In this document: in pieces, positions 17,472-25,169 of the stretch | Numbering within the stretch: position 1 is the first letter of the stretch | How the letters are laid out: every line of letters begins with the position of its first letter | Assembly: GCA_015485355.1 (NCBI GenBank) | Contig: WFTQ01000072.1 | Location: 17,835-81,834 of the forward strand | Direction of reading: 5' to 3' | DNA length: 64,000 bases | Origin: a bacterium | GTDB taxonomy: Bacteria; Calditrichota; Calditrichia; RBG-13-44-9; J042 | Program-made: the position numbers and the translations under genes | Notes under the pieces: model-generated | Seen by the model: the letters and a program-made list of their open reading frames with translations, nothing else | Databases searched by the model: none | What the model was told of the DNA's origin: nothing

Positions 17472-17578
17472 GGCAATGGGGCTCTCCCCTCAAAGAAAAC
17501 CCTCCCTCCCTTGAAAATAATTTGAGATTTGGCCCCATTGCCAAAAGAGGGACATCCCAAGGATGTCCCTCTTTTTTT
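17472..17578 (+). ncRNA. Candidate novel small RNA with C-rich loop
   Basis: Transcription from the promoter at 17437-17465 would begin about 17472, at the foot of a perfect 12-bp stem: TGGCAATGGGGC (17471-17482) with GCCCCATTGCCA (17532-17543). Inside, CTCAAA (17489-17494) pairs with TTTGAG (17521-17526). The 26-base apical loop holds CCCTCCCTCCC (17500-17510), which could pair with Shine-Dalgarno sequences such as GGGAGG. A textbook intrinsic terminator follows at once. No ribosome binding site with start codon is seen in it. The nearest downstream gene starts 410 bases later, so this is more likely a free RNA than a leader. It does not resemble 4.5S RNA, tmRNA, RNase P or 6S RNA as I know them. 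Confidence 0.7.
17543..17578 (+). terminator. Intrinsic terminator of the candidate small RNA
   Basis: AAAAGAGGGACATCC (17543-17557) pairs perfectly with GGATGTCCCTCTTTT (17561-17575) around a 3-base loop, with seven T at 17572-17578. Between here and 17988 I see no gene or clear signal. Confidence 0.93.
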
Positions 17579-17988
17579 GGTGTGCGCCCGGCAAGGCGCC
17601 ATCCCGTGAAGGTGACCGGATCAGGGAGAACCGGAAGTCCTCTATCGGCCCGGTATTGCCCCCCTCTGTCGGTTGGTGAACCAGGGTATACGGAATCGCT
17701 TGTACGATGGTGTGAGGGAACGGAGAGAACAAATACTCCTTCTGCTCGGTTGAATCCCCATCCGTAGGGGTTCTATTCCTCACATTCCCACATGAACCTC
17801 CCCGATCCCCTTGAAAGGGTTCGAAACGAGGAAATTGTAAGTTGTTTGCCAAAGATTCATCTATTGGGATTGGCCGGGAACCAACATTGGGAATGATCCG
17901 AAAGAATCCTATTCAGGAGGAACGGCGTGTAACAAACCCCGGCATCTTTCGTAGGTATGGAGCAGGTTGAAAATGCTGGGGCGACACC

Positions 17989-19554
17989 ATGAAATCCCGT
18001 GGATTATCAGGGCGGAAATTCCGTTGCGGATGTTTCGGTGTGGTAATCGGGTTAGCCGTTTGGAGCGTTCAGGGATTATGGGCTCAGCAGTCCAGCCAAC
18101 TGGATACCAGTCGCATTCGCCGGGTGGCCGAAAAAAAATTTTTAAGCCTGGAACGTAACCGGACCGTCCATCGCTATCGGGGTGACCGGGTGATCCCGGC
18201 CGGCGAAATCCTTAATGGCCATGTCGTCGTATTTCGGGGCAGCCTCGATGTGTATGGTACCATTAACGGCGATATACTGGTAATCGGCGGTAACGTTCTG
18301 GTACGCAATGATGGGTGGGTAAACGGGGATATTACGAGCATCGGGGGGAAGGTCGAGGTGGAAGAAAAAGGGCATGTTTTGGGCAATATGCTGGAAACTC
18401 ATGTGGACAATCTGTTTCTGTTACAAACCTCCCGTCATCGATCTCGTTTTCGGAAGAATGCCTGCGCTGCGCCCGGTGAGAATCCCCAAAACGGGCTCCT
18501 GTTCCGGTATAATCGGGTGGAAGGACTTTTCCTTGGATGGGACTTTTCCGGGAACGGCCGGCATAAGGGAAGATATTTTTCCCTCTACGGTTTTGGTGGA
18601 TATGGTTTCAAAAGCAAGGCCTGGCGTTATGCGTTCGGTATCCGTCGCTGGTTTATCGATCCCCGGGATTACCGCCTGGAGCTGGGCTTTGATATTCACG
18701 ACCTGACCGACACCAAAGATTTGTGGCGTGCACCTTACCTGGAAAATACTCTGGCGGCGTTGTTCTTGCGGGAAGATTTTCATGACTACTTCCGGCGGAT
18801 GGGGTACCGGGTATATTGGGCTCAGAGTCTGGGTAGCCACGCCTCCCTTCGGGTAGAGTTTCGGGATGATGATTATCGTAGCATGTCCAAGGCAACCAAT
18901 TGGTCTGTCTTCGGGGGTAAAAAAGTCTTTCGCGAAAATCCCGGGTTGGGGAAATACGAAGGGAAGTATCAGACGCTACGGGCGCGATTGGAGTGGGACA
19001 ATCGCAAAGGGTACCATAACCACCGGAAAGGCTGGAAGGTGCTCCTGGATGCGGAAGTGGCTCCATCCCGCTGGAGCAATACCACCGTGTTTGAACGCTA
19101 TGTCCTGGAGGTGCGCGGTTATTTCCGTGTATCCACCGAAGAGAATGTAAACGCTCGCATTATATTGGGTGCTTCTCGCGGCGATTTGCCCATTCAGAAA
19201 AATTTTGAACTGGGTGGAATTGGTACCCTGAGAGGCTATCCCTTTAAAATGTTTCCGGGAAACCAAATGGTCCTGGCGAACCTGGAGTATGTGGTATCCG
19301 GGGAGCTGGTGGGGCATTCCTTTATGGACGATTTTTACCTCATTCTATTTGCGGATGCCGGGGTAGCCTGGATGGGTGGCCCCGATCAGACCCTCCAGGA
19401 GAGCTGGAAGTACCTTCATCGGGATCGCGTAAAAAGTGATCTGGGTATTGCAATTGCCACTCATGATGGCGATTTTCGTATCAATCTGGCGCGGCCCTTT
19501 CGCGCGGGGCGTAAGGACGTTGTCCTAACGGTGCGGATCAGTCGGCCGTTTTAA
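17989..19554 (+). CDS. Bactofilin-like domain fused to an outer-membrane barrel
   Basis: 521 residues. A signal peptide ends near LWAQ. Residues ~65-140 repeat a short beta-helix pattern (GHVVVFRGSLDVYGTINGD, ILVIGGNVLVRNDGWVNGDI, TSIGGKVEVEEKGHVLGN), as in bactofilin/polymer-forming domains. From about residue 180 to the end the sequence alternates as a barrel, with an Omp85-like motif FELGGIGTLRGYPFKMFPGN and a terminal strand VVLTVRISRPF. Bactofilins are usually cytoplasmic filaments; here the domain is exported and tied to the outer membrane, so it may be a periplasmic scaffold (inference). The start ATG 17989 has GGGG eight bases upstream. It is the first of three co-directional envelope genes. 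Confidence 0.75.
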   Translation: MKSRGLSGRKFRCGCFGVVIGLAVWSVQGLWAQQSSQLDTSRIRRVAEKKFLSLERNRTVHRYRGDRVIPAGEILNGHVVVFRGSLDVYGTINGDILVIGGNVLVRNDGWVNGDITSIGGKVEVEEKGHVLGNMLETHVDNLFLLQTSRHRSRFRKNACAAPGENPQNGLLFRYNRVEGLFLGWDFSGNGRHKGRYFSLYGFGGYGFKSKAWRYAFGIRRWFIDPRDYRLELGFDIHDLTDTKDLWRAPYLENTLAALFLREDFHDYFRRMGYRVYWAQSLGSHASLRVEFRDDDYRSMSKATNWSVFGGKKVFRENPGLGKYEGKYQTLRARLEWDNRKGYHNHRKGWKVLLDAEVAPSRWSNTTVFERYVLEVRGYFRVSTEENVNARIILGASRGDLPIQKNFELGGIGTLRGYPFKMFPGNQMVLANLEYVVSGELVGHSFMDDFYLILFADAGVAWMGGPDQTLQESWKYLHRDRVKSDLGIAIATHDGDFRINLARPFRAGRKDVVLTVRISRPF

Positions 19555-19566
19555 TTTGGAGTAATG

Positions 19567-21345
19567 ATGAAAAATGGATTCAACATAGGTTTTCTGGTGT
19601 TTTTGGTGCTGGTTGTTTGCCAGGAGGTGGCAGCGCAATCCCATGCGGCATTGCGGCTTGAGGATATTCGGTTTGGGCAATTGAAATACGGCGGTTTCCA
19701 TCTGAAGACCATGAAAACGATTCAGGTAACCGCATATGGTGGGGGGGTGCCGGATCCAGGAAAGCGTCGGCGCAAAATGATGTACGATCCCTCGGGGATG
19801 TTTGCTTACGGGTGGATCTTGAATGCCGATACCCGCGAGGTCGTGTGGAAAATGACCGTGGATAATTCCCGCGAAGATCCCTTGAGCCGTTTCGGCCGTA
19901 AGTTCGAGGGGGAGATGAAATTACCGGCCGGGGATTATGAAGCTTACTTTTTTGCTCGTAAACCTTATCTGCGCTGGATATCCGATGGGTTCTTCAGTCT
20001 GGGAAAATTTTTGGACATGCTCATTCGAGGCGATGAGGATTGGGAACGTTTGGAGTCCCGCTTTAAAATGTCCATCGAGGGTGTGGATGAGGTCTTCTCC
20101 TCCGGGTATGTTCGCAACGCCATTCGCCAGCGGCAACAGTCCGCCGTGGTTTCCATCACCGATCTGGGAGATTCGGATTATCGACAGCAGGGCTTTTCTT
20201 TAACCAAAGGGGGAGAGTTTCTGATTTATGGAATTGGGGAGGCCTTTCACGGAGAGGAATTCGATTACGGCTGGATCGTTACGGCCGATAACGATCGCAA
20301 AATCTGGGAGATGGTGGAAGAAAGCAGTGACCATGCCGGCGGTGCCATTAAAAATCGGGTCTGGAAGGAAACGCTTTTTCTGAATCCGGGGAGTTATTGG
20401 GTGTATTATATTACCGACGATTCGCATTCTCCGGAGCGTTGGAACGCGAATCCTCCCAGCGATCCGTTTTACTGGGGGATTACCATCGAAGGGCTGCCGG
20501 GACGTTTTGACCCCAAGGCGGTGCAAAAGTTAAATGTGGCCGCCATTACTCCCATCGTCGAGTTGACCCGTCTGGGAAACGATGAATATGTCGAATCCAG
20601 TTTTCGGTTGAAGCAACCCATGCGAATTCGGATTCTGGCGGTGGGTGAGGGCGAAGAGGGCGAAATGTTTGATTACGGATGGATAGTGGATGATCGCACC
20701 GGAAAAAAGGTATGGCAAATGACCTATGCACGCACCACCCATGCCGGTGGAGCGGACAAAAATCGGGCGGTGGACGAAGTGGTGTTATTGCAACCGGGAA
20801 CTTATACGGTTTATTTCATTACCGATGGGTCTCACGCATTTCGCAAATGGAATGCCCGTCCACCCTATAACCCCACCCGGTGGGGGATTACCATTTTCCC
20901 TGCCGATCCTCACGAATCCGCTGCCGCGGTGGTGGAAGTGCCTGTACCCCCACTCGAAGAGGAAGACGCGGTGTTGGTCCGTCTGGTAAAAGTGCGCAAC
21001 AATGAACATCGGAAAACGATGCTGACGCTGGATCGACCTACCCGGGTGCGGATTTATGGGATAGGAGAAGGGGACTGGGAGGAAATGTACGATTATGCGT
21101 GGATCGAGAACCGCCAAACCGGAGAAGTGGTTTGGGAGATGAGTTACGAAGAAACACGCTGGGCGGGCGGGGCGCGAAAAAATCGAAAAGTCGATCGCAT
21201 AATCACCCTCCCTGCCGGTGAGTATGTGGTCCATTACCTGACCGACGATTCCCATGCTTATCGCAGCTGGAATGCCGATCCCCCGGACGACCCTTCCCAT
21301 TATGGGATCACCATTTATCGGCTCAAAACCGCGGGAGAACAATAA
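19567..21345 (+). CDS. Secreted protein with four copies of an unrecognised ~115-residue repeat
   Basis: 592 residues, signal peptide ending near VAAQS. Three clear repeats (about 20146-20493, 20548-20902 and 20970-21330) share a pattern: FDYGWIV, then W-x-M, a (H/W)AGGAxKNR block, a P-G-x-Y strand, (D/G)(D/S)SHAxxxWNAxPP and a final WGITI-type strand. The N-terminal part (FAYGWILNADTREVVWKM, LPAGDYEAYFF) is a fourth, diverged copy. The strand-rich look suggests tandem beta-sandwich domains. I do not know the family. ATG 19567 is favoured over ATG 19564 because TTGGAG ends five bases before it. It overlaps the next gene by one base (TAATG), so the two are probably co-translated. Confidence 0.78.
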   Translation: MKNGFNIGFLVFLVLVVCQEVAAQSHAALRLEDIRFGQLKYGGFHLKTMKTIQVTAYGGGVPDPGKRRRKMMYDPSGMFAYGWILNADTREVVWKMTVDNSREDPLSRFGRKFEGEMKLPAGDYEAYFFARKPYLRWISDGFFSLGKFLDMLIRGDEDWERLESRFKMSIEGVDEVFSSGYVRNAIRQRQQSAVVSITDLGDSDYRQQGFSLTKGGEFLIYGIGEAFHGEEFDYGWIVTADNDRKIWEMVEESSDHAGGAIKNRVWKETLFLNPGSYWVYYITDDSHSPERWNANPPSDPFYWGITIEGLPGRFDPKAVQKLNVAAITPIVELTRLGNDEYVESSFRLKQPMRIRILAVGEGEEGEMFDYGWIVDDRTGKKVWQMTYARTTHAGGADKNRAVDEVVLLQPGTYTVYFITDGSHAFRKWNARPPYNPTRWGITIFPADPHESAAAVVEVPVPPLEEEDAVLVRLVKVRNNEHRKTMLTLDRPTRVRIYGIGEGDWEEMYDYAWIENRQTGEVVWEMSYEETRWAGGARKNRKVDRIITLPAGEYVVHYLTDDSHAYRSWNADPPDDPSHYGITIYRLKTAGEQ

Positions 21346-22142
21346 TGAAAACCCGAGGCATCATAATTGGAGGACTTTGTGTGTTGTTATTGGGGATGTT
21401 TCAAAACGTCTTTACCAAAACCCTGGAAGAGTACTACAAAAAGAAACTGAGTTTTGCGCCCGGAGGGAAAATCGTCCTGGAAAATCGTAATGGCTCGGTG
21501 ACGGTAGAAGGCTGGGAGCACGACGAAGTTCTGATCGAGGCTCGTATTGAAGTAAAGGGTGGAAACGAGAAAAAACTAAAAGAAACCATGGAAGCAGTGG
21601 AAATCATGGTCGAGGCGGAAGACAATCGGATTACCATCGACACACGCTATCCCGACACCGGGTTTACCAGCATCTGGGATGTGCTTTTTGGAAATCACGT
21701 CAATGTGAATGTACAGTACACCCTGAAGGTGCCTTTGGAAACCCATTTGAAGATCAAGACAACCAATGGTCGGATTGAGGTGCGGGAGGTCTCCGGACGC
21801 CTGATGTTGAAAACGACCAATGGGAAAATCGCGGCCGAAAATGTGAAGGGGGTCGTAATGGCCAAAACCACCAACGGTTCGGTGGAAGCCCACATTGAGA
21901 AAGTCGATCCCGATGGAGAGTACGAATTGATCACCACCAACGGAAGCATTAAGGTTTACTTGCCGGAGGAAACCGCTTTTGACGTGCGCGCCCGCACCAC
22001 CAACGGTTCCATCGATACCGATTTCCCCTTGACGGTGCAGGGGAAATGGGCCGGTCATAAAGTGCGAGGCAGTGTCAATGGGGGTGGCCCCTTGTTTTTT
22101 CTGGAGACCACCAACGGCGGCATCCGAATCGTAAAATTTTAA
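21345..22142 (+). CDS. DUF4097-type beta-repeat envelope protein
   Basis: 265 residues with an N-terminal hydrophobic segment (GLCVLLLGMFQNVF). From residue ~125 a short strand repeat recurs about every 20 residues around TTNG: KTTNGRIEV, KTTNGKIAAENV, KTTNGSVEAH, TTNGSIKVYL, RTTNGSID, ETTNGGI. This is the DUF4097/adhesin-like right-handed beta-solenoid pattern. The early part (GGKIVLENRNGSVTVEGW) also fits the family. DUF4097 proteins have no firm function; some sit next to anti-sigma genes, not seen here. Start overlaps the previous stop by one base. Confidence 0.85.
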   Translation: MKTRGIIIGGLCVLLLGMFQNVFTKTLEEYYKKKLSFAPGGKIVLENRNGSVTVEGWEHDEVLIEARIEVKGGNEKKLKETMEAVEIMVEAEDNRITIDTRYPDTGFTSIWDVLFGNHVNVNVQYTLKVPLETHLKIKTTNGRIEVREVSGRLMLKTTNGKIAAENVKGVVMAKTTNGSVEAHIEKVDPDGEYELITTNGSIKVYLPEETAFDVRARTTNGSIDTDFPLTVQGKWAGHKVRGSVNGGGPLFFLETTNGGIRIVKF

Positions 22143-22482
22143 GAAAGGGTGGTATAAACTCCTGCAGAATGGCGCGTTCCTTTGCGGGGTGGAGTACGGA
22201 GGTGCATGCAGTCTGCCTGTTCACGGGGCAGTTGATGGGGGCGTCGGAGGTCTTGGGGGGCAAACCTCGTTTGCATGAGGGCGATTGGAGAAAGGGGCGG
22301 AACCTTGGGAGCCTTTTCCTGCCGCTATAAGACTGGTACCGGAGGCCCAGATCAACCGCCCAACCGGGGAACGGCCCTTATGAGCGATCCAGGGAATCCA
22401 TTACGCCATTTGCATGCGCCCGGAATTTCCCGGGGGCTGCTTATCCGTAAGGGGTACGGTTTTTCGGCTTTTGATTCTGGAT
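22143..22482. other. Intergenic stretch with no supported gene
   Basis: About 340 bases between the convergent DUF4097 and radA genes. I see no terminator with a proper T-run, no promoter of quality and no reading frame with coding character on either strand. Confidence 0.5.
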
Positions 22483-23859
22483 TTATCGCCGGCCGGAAGA
22501 GGCTGCGGGCGGCAACACCCCGCTGATCTGCTTGACGGGATTGATTTGCAAAGAAAAGGGGTTTTTCCGATTGGCCGGAGGCCATTGATGAGCGGAGAGG
22601 ACCACTCGTTGAAATCCCATTTTTTGAATTTCTTGCAGGCGGGCCTCCAGGTGAACCACGGGTCGCACTTCGCCTCCCAATCCCAGTTCACCCAGATACA
22701 CGGTATGGCCGTCCAGGGGGTAATCCTGTCGGCTGGAGTACAATGCAGCGGCCACCGCCAGGTCCAGAGCCGGGTCATCAATGCGAAACCCCCCGGCTAT
22801 TTTCACGAATACGTCGTGAATTCCAAAATCCAGTCCCAGGTATCGTTCCATCACGGCCAGGATCAGGGCCAGGCGGCGATAGTCGAAACCACTGACCGTT
22901 CTCTGGGGAGTCCCGTAATGGGAACGGCTGACCAGGGCCTGAACTTCCACCAGTAAGGGACGGCTCCCCTCATAAGTGCATACCGCACTGTTGCCGGTGT
23001 GGGACGAGCATTCCGGGGAGAGAAAAAGTCCGGAAAGATTGGCCACCTCCACCAGGCCGTTGTTGCCCATTTCGAAAGCCCCCAGCTCGTTGGTGGCCCC
23101 GAAGCGATTCTTGGTGGCCCGGACGATCCGGTAGGGCTGATGGGTGTTTTCGAAAGTAACCACCGCGTCCACCAGATGTTCCAGTACCTTTGGACCGGCA
23201 ATGGCGCCCTCTTTGGTCACGTGACCCACCAGAAAAAGGCTGAATTTTTGGGTTTTGGCACACTGGAACAACCGGGCTGCGCATTCCCGAACCTGGCTGA
23301 CATTTCCCGGAGCCCCACTCAGTTCGGTGGTGTAGACGGCCTGAATGGAGTCCACCACAGCCACCGATGGACGGAGCTGTTCCAGGTGGTACAGGATATC
23401 CTCCAGTTGGGTTTCCGCCAGCACCAGCAGCGGTTGGGTGGCGTTTCCCAGGCGACGGGCGCGCAGTTTGACCTGTTGCAGGGATTCTTCGCCGCTGACA
23501 TAGATTACCGATTGACCCCGGGAAGCCAGATTGAGCAACATTTGTAACATCAAGGTCGATTTACCGATGCCCGGTTCACCCGCCAGCAGGATCACGGAGG
23601 CGGGAAAAATTCCCCCGCCCAGCACGCGATCCAGTTCGGAAATTCCGGTCAAAATCCGCTCGCTTTGTTCACCGATCTCAATCCGGGAAAGCGGCTGAGG
23701 GGAAGCATCGGCTCTACTCCGGGAAGCCCCTGCCGGGGACTTCTCGACCGCCTCTTCCACAAAGGTATTCCAATGCCGGCATTCCGGACATTTACCCAGC
23801 CATTTCGCGGATTCGTAGCTGCAATGCTGACAAATGAAGATCTGTTTAGACTTTCCCAT
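22483..23859 (-). CDS. radA: DNA repair protein RadA/Sms
   Basis: 458 residues, full length. N-terminal four-cysteine zinc finger (C10, C13, C24, C27), RecA-like ATPase with Walker A GEPGIGKST at 94-102, the RadA-specific KNRFG motif (in RATKNRFGATNELG) and a Lon-like C-terminal domain (DLAVAAALYSSRQDYPL, YLGELGLGGEVRPV). RadA is a helicase-like protein that extends branch migration during recombination and repair. A promoter lies 19 bases upstream, leaving a leader of about a dozen bases with a weak CGGAAG site. Confidence 0.97.
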   Translation of the reverse strand: MGKSKQIFICQHCSYESAKWLGKCPECRHWNTFVEEAVEKSPAGASRSRADASPQPLSRIEIGEQSERILTGISELDRVLGGGIFPASVILLAGEPGIGKSTLMLQMLLNLASRGQSVIYVSGEESLQQVKLRARRLGNATQPLLVLAETQLEDILYHLEQLRPSVAVVDSIQAVYTTELSGAPGNVSQVRECAARLFQCAKTQKFSLFLVGHVTKEGAIAGPKVLEHLVDAVVTFENTHQPYRIVRATKNRFGATNELGAFEMGNNGLVEVANLSGLFLSPECSSHTGNSAVCTYEGSRPLLVEVQALVSRSHYGTPQRTVSGFDYRRLALILAVMERYLGLDFGIHDVFVKIAGGFRIDDPALDLAVAAALYSSRQDYPLDGHTVYLGELGLGGEVRPVVHLEARLQEIQKMGFQRVVLSAHQWPPANRKNPFSLQINPVKQISGVLPPAASSGRR

Positions 23860-23877
23860 CGTCTTCCGTTTTTTTAT

Positions 23878-23906
23878 AAATTAGGAGTTTTCCGTTGTGA
23901 TTGCAA
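23878..23906 (-). promoter_or_regulatory. Promoter of radA
   Basis: Read on the minus strand: TTGCAA (23906-23901), spacer 17, TAATTT (23883-23878). Transcription would begin near 23871. Confidence 0.55.
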
Positions 23907-24105
23907 ATCGGCTTTTGTGTTGATTTCCGGTGAAAGATGGGCCTGGCGAACATGCGGTGGGCGACTTCCGCTGCGCCCCGGGATCGATGTTCCCGAGGTC
24001 AAGGTAGCGGAGAAATGGAATGGTGAGCCGGCCACGAGTTTCCCATGGCAAAGGAGTTGCAAATCTGAAGAATTCTTTTCATATTTTTGTCAAAGGAGTG
24101 CGGGT

Positions 24106-24645
24106 ATGAGGGTGAATCATTCGTGTTTTTGGATCATCGGGTTGCTGGTGTTGGTGCTGGTGGCTTGTCAGAAGGAACGGCCCCGGGAGGGTGAGCTGGA
24201 GCATCGGGCCGTTAGGGAGATGGGAGCCGCTGCGGGTGGAGGGGCCGACGTGACCTTTCAGTCGCTGTCTCGGGAGCGCTGGGAACAGATTCGAAAGTTA
24301 CAGGAACAGATCCGTCGGCAGCCGCGGGAAACGGCCTACCGGGCCGAATTGGTAGCCCTGGCGTACGGCCCTTCCTGGAATACGCTCTTTCTCACCGGTG
24401 CGGCGTTGATGCCACACCCCGGGAACGGTCGACCTATACCGCAATATCAGGCCGAACAAGCCGCCTTTGTGGATGCACAACGCTGGGCGGCGTATTTGCA
24501 ACGCTGGCGGGCCCATCCCATGGAACCGGATTTCGGTTCCCTGCAGGCCTGGCAACCGTTGCCCTCAACGGTTTTGCACAAGGAAATACGCAACGATACG
24601 CTCATCTTGTTCCTGGCTTTCCATGTGGCGGAATCGGGATCGTGA
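24106..24645 (+). CDS. Small lipoprotein of unknown function
   Basis: 179 residues. The N-terminus MRVNHSCFWIIGLLVLVLVAC is a lipoprotein signal with lipobox VLVAC (C21), so the mature protein starts at that cysteine and is membrane-anchored. The remainder is charged with Trp- and Arg-rich stretches (AQRWAAYLQRWRAHP) and ends in LILFLAFHVAESGS. I do not recognise it. An open frame continues upstream of ATG 24106, but AAAGGAG at 24092-24098 and the signal sequence fix the start. It converges on the next gene. Confidence 0.72.
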   Translation: MRVNHSCFWIIGLLVLVLVACQKERPREGELEHRAVREMGAAAGGGADVTFQSLSRERWEQIRKLQEQIRRQPRETAYRAELVALAYGPSWNTLFLTGAALMPHPGNGRPIPQYQAEQAAFVDAQRWAAYLQRWRAHPMEPDFGSLQAWQPLPSTVLHKEIRNDTLILFLAFHVAESGS

Positions 24646-24669
24646 GTCCATACCGGCGGGTGGACGAGG

Positions 24670-25128
24670 CTAAAAATAATATCGCAGTCCGAACCCGCCG
24701 TTAATGTTCAATTCGGTTGCCGGGATGAGTTCCATGATGGGGACAAACTCGATGAAGAATTCCAGGGGGGCTGTCGGAAACTGATAATTGATTCCCAGGG
24801 GGATGCGTATGCCCAATAGCATGCCCTCCCGGAATTTAGTCCGCAACCCCATCCCGAAATAAGAGGCCAGCCGTCCCTGCCGAACGTCTCGGGTAACATC
24901 GCGGTGAAAAAGGTAGTCCGCATGAAAATGAACAGCGGCTTTTCCTTGAAACGACCAGGCGGCTGCGGCAGCCAGGGCCTGACCAGGGGATTGCCAGTAC
25001 TTCAGGCTGATTCCGGTGGGTTCTCCGATGATGATCCCCGCCCCGAATCGATGGAAGGTGGGTTCCTTGGCCATGGCCGTAGCCAACATGAAAAACAGAA
25101 TCATCCCTCTCAGAACTCTGCGCGTCAT
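24670..25128 (-). CDS. Small outer-membrane beta-barrel protein
   Basis: 152 residues with signal peptide (RRVLRGMILFFMLATAMAKE). The mature part alternates in barrel fashion with glycine-rich turns (RFGAGIIIGEPTGISLKYW, YFGMGLRTKFREGMLLGIRI) and ends in an aromatic terminal strand GGFGLRYYF, typical of outer-membrane barrels of 8 strands. The frame is open further upstream, but ATG 25128 has GAGGAG six bases ahead and starts exactly at the signal peptide. Function unknown. It lies 41 bases after the stop of the barrel-protease gene and reads in the same direction, so it may be co-transcribed. Confidence 0.75.
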   Translation of the reverse strand: MTRRVLRGMILFFMLATAMAKEPTFHRFGAGIIIGEPTGISLKYWQSPGQALAAAAAWSFQGKAAVHFHADYLFHRDVTRDVRQGRLASYFGMGLRTKFREGMLLGIRIPLGINYQFPTAPLEFFIEFVPIMELIPATELNINGGFGLRYYF

Positions 25129-25169
25129 AGCAGTCTCCTCTTCCGTTAAAACCGTTGCCCTTACCATTC

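Noticed and set aside
17471..17578. 4.5S (SRP) RNA or 6S RNA
   Set aside because: The GGAAGCAGCC-type apical motif of SRP RNA is absent and the molecule is too short and unlike 6S RNA with its central bubble.
23665..24105. Upstream extension of the lipoprotein frame
   Set aside because: The open frame runs back into radA, but the lipoprotein signal and AAAGGAG site fix the start at 24106.
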